From: Phaeobacter sp. 11ANDIMAR09
GTDB taxonomy: Bacteria; Pseudomonadota; Alphaproteobacteria; Rhodobacterales; Rhodobacteraceae
Reading direction: 5' to 3'
DNA: 64,000 bases
NCBI RefSeq assembly: GCF_001294455.1
Contig: NZ_LIKT01000024.1
Location: forward strand, 1 to 64,000
The notes under the pieces were generated by a model that made no database searches, was not told the DNA's origin, and saw nothing but the letters and a program-made list of their open reading frames with translations. This document shows, piece by piece, positions 63,474-64,000 of this stretch; position 1 is the first letter of the stretch; each line of letters starts with the position of its first letter. The position numbers and the translations under genes are program-made.

Positions 63474-64000
63474 ATAGAAATCTGGGTATCAGATATTGGA
63501 GTGTCCTCATTCCAACGATCCCAGAAGGCAACTGTTTGGCTATCTGGTTTCATCTTTGGCTCAGCGATCCGAATTCGCGTTGGCAGCAGGCTGGCATCGC
63601 CAACAACTAGTGCTTCGCCAATATCCAGAACGGGCAGCAGATCACCGAAGCTTCCAAGGCTATCGGGTAAGAGACGTTTGATAACGCTTTGATCGTCACT
63701 GTTGGTCAGACGCATTGCAACCACATTATTACACTGGCTGAGTACAGTTCGATTTACTTCTGAAGGCCGCTGACTAATCACAACAAGGCCAATTCCGTAC
63801 TTTCGACCCTCTTTGGCGATCCGTTCAAATATCTCAACAGCGACGGCGTCAGAACTATCCGCCTGCATGCGTTCCGGAATGTACAGGTGGGCCTCATCAC
63901 ACATAATTGCGATTGGATGACGCTTGTCGGATTTCGTCCAAAGGCTGGTTGAGAAGAGGATTTGAGCCAATAGGCTCACCATCAGTGGCAACACGTCAGA
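63443..64000 (-). CDS. Partial HerA-like ATPase (C-terminal part)
   Basis: The frame is open to the right edge, so the N-terminus with the P-loop lies outside. Visible: Walker B 'IAIMCDEAHLYIPE', 'RIAKEGRKYGIGLVVISQRPSEV' (sensor/Arg-finger region) and 'VAMRLTNSDDQSVIKRLLP', all typical of HerA/DUF87 hexameric translocases. HerA proteins often act with a nuclease or SIR2 partner in phage defence; any partner would be beyond the window. Confidence 0.75.
   Translation of the reverse strand, partial: SDVLPLMVSLLAQILFSTSLWTKSDKRHPIAIMCDEAHLYIPERMQADSSDAVAVEIFERIAKEGRKYGIGLVVISQRPSEVNRTVLSQCNNVVAMRLTNSDDQSVIKRLLPDSLGSFGDLLPVLDIGEALVVGDASLLPTRIRIAEPKMKPDSQTVAFWDRWNEDTPISDTQISISSWRKQSSS

Overview
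The window looks like a large part of a conjugative RepABC plasmid from an alphaproteobacterium, most likely the Roseobacter group of Rhodobacterales. The grounds are a repABC operon with matching 16-bp palindromes, DUF736/DUF3768/ParB accessory genes, a MobC/VirD2-type relaxase pair with VirD4, and a full VirB mating-pair apparatus. This is family-level recognition by reading; no search was run.

Layout. 0-6.5 kb: accessory plasmid genes (zinc-ribbon protein cut by the window edge, DUF736, a nuclease-fold protein, DUF3768, a large ParB-like protein). 6.8-10.4 kb: repA-repB-repC with an antisense-RNA candidate and two parS-like palindromes. 11-13 kb: AbiE-type toxin-antitoxin pair. 13.3-18.1 kb: mobC, relaxase, virD4. 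18.1-25.2 kb: mixed accessory genes, including small orphan proteins, a single-domain ParB, a cold-shock protein, a protein with seven Cys-containing repeats, and a DUF1611/DgcN-like plus PLP-racemase pair. 25.2-36.8 kb (minus): virB1-2-3-4-7-5'-5-8-9-10-11 and virB6. One member is a VirB5-like protein with a lytic transglycosylase domain inside it. 36.9-38.1 kb: regulators, then a junction with gene remnants.

38.2-60.4 kb is a catabolic block. A minus-strand operon starting at 56893 encodes a complete 2-aminophenol-type meta-cleavage pathway: class III dioxygenase AmnAB, semialdehyde dehydrogenase AmnC, RidA-family deaminase AmnD, decarboxylase AmnE, hydratase AmnF, aldolase AmnG and acetaldehyde dehydrogenase AmnH. 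The same operon carries a Liv-type ABC importer, an HGGYW-type alpha/beta hydrolase, a second RidA protein and a peroxiredoxin. A pyruvate carboxylase follows. Predicted flow: import of an (acylated?) aminophenol, hydrolysis, ring cleavage, deamination, then pyruvate plus acetyl-CoA, with pyruvate carboxylase feeding oxaloacetate.

Two gene fusions tie this system together and are the main discoveries. (1) The LivM permease is fused in frame to a second, ligand-less AmnA-like dioxygenase subunit, suggesting a link between the importer and ring cleavage. (2) An IclR-family regulator carries a C-terminal domain clearly derived from the pathway's own deaminase, with the conserved acidic residue replaced by Met, suggesting the enzyme fold was reused as a sensor. 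A perfect 15-bp inverted repeat between the operon and a divergent flotillin gene is the obvious candidate operator. The right end holds a DoxX/oxidoreductase/LysR module, a transfer-associated secreted protein and the C-terminal part of a HerA-like ATPase cut by the window edge.
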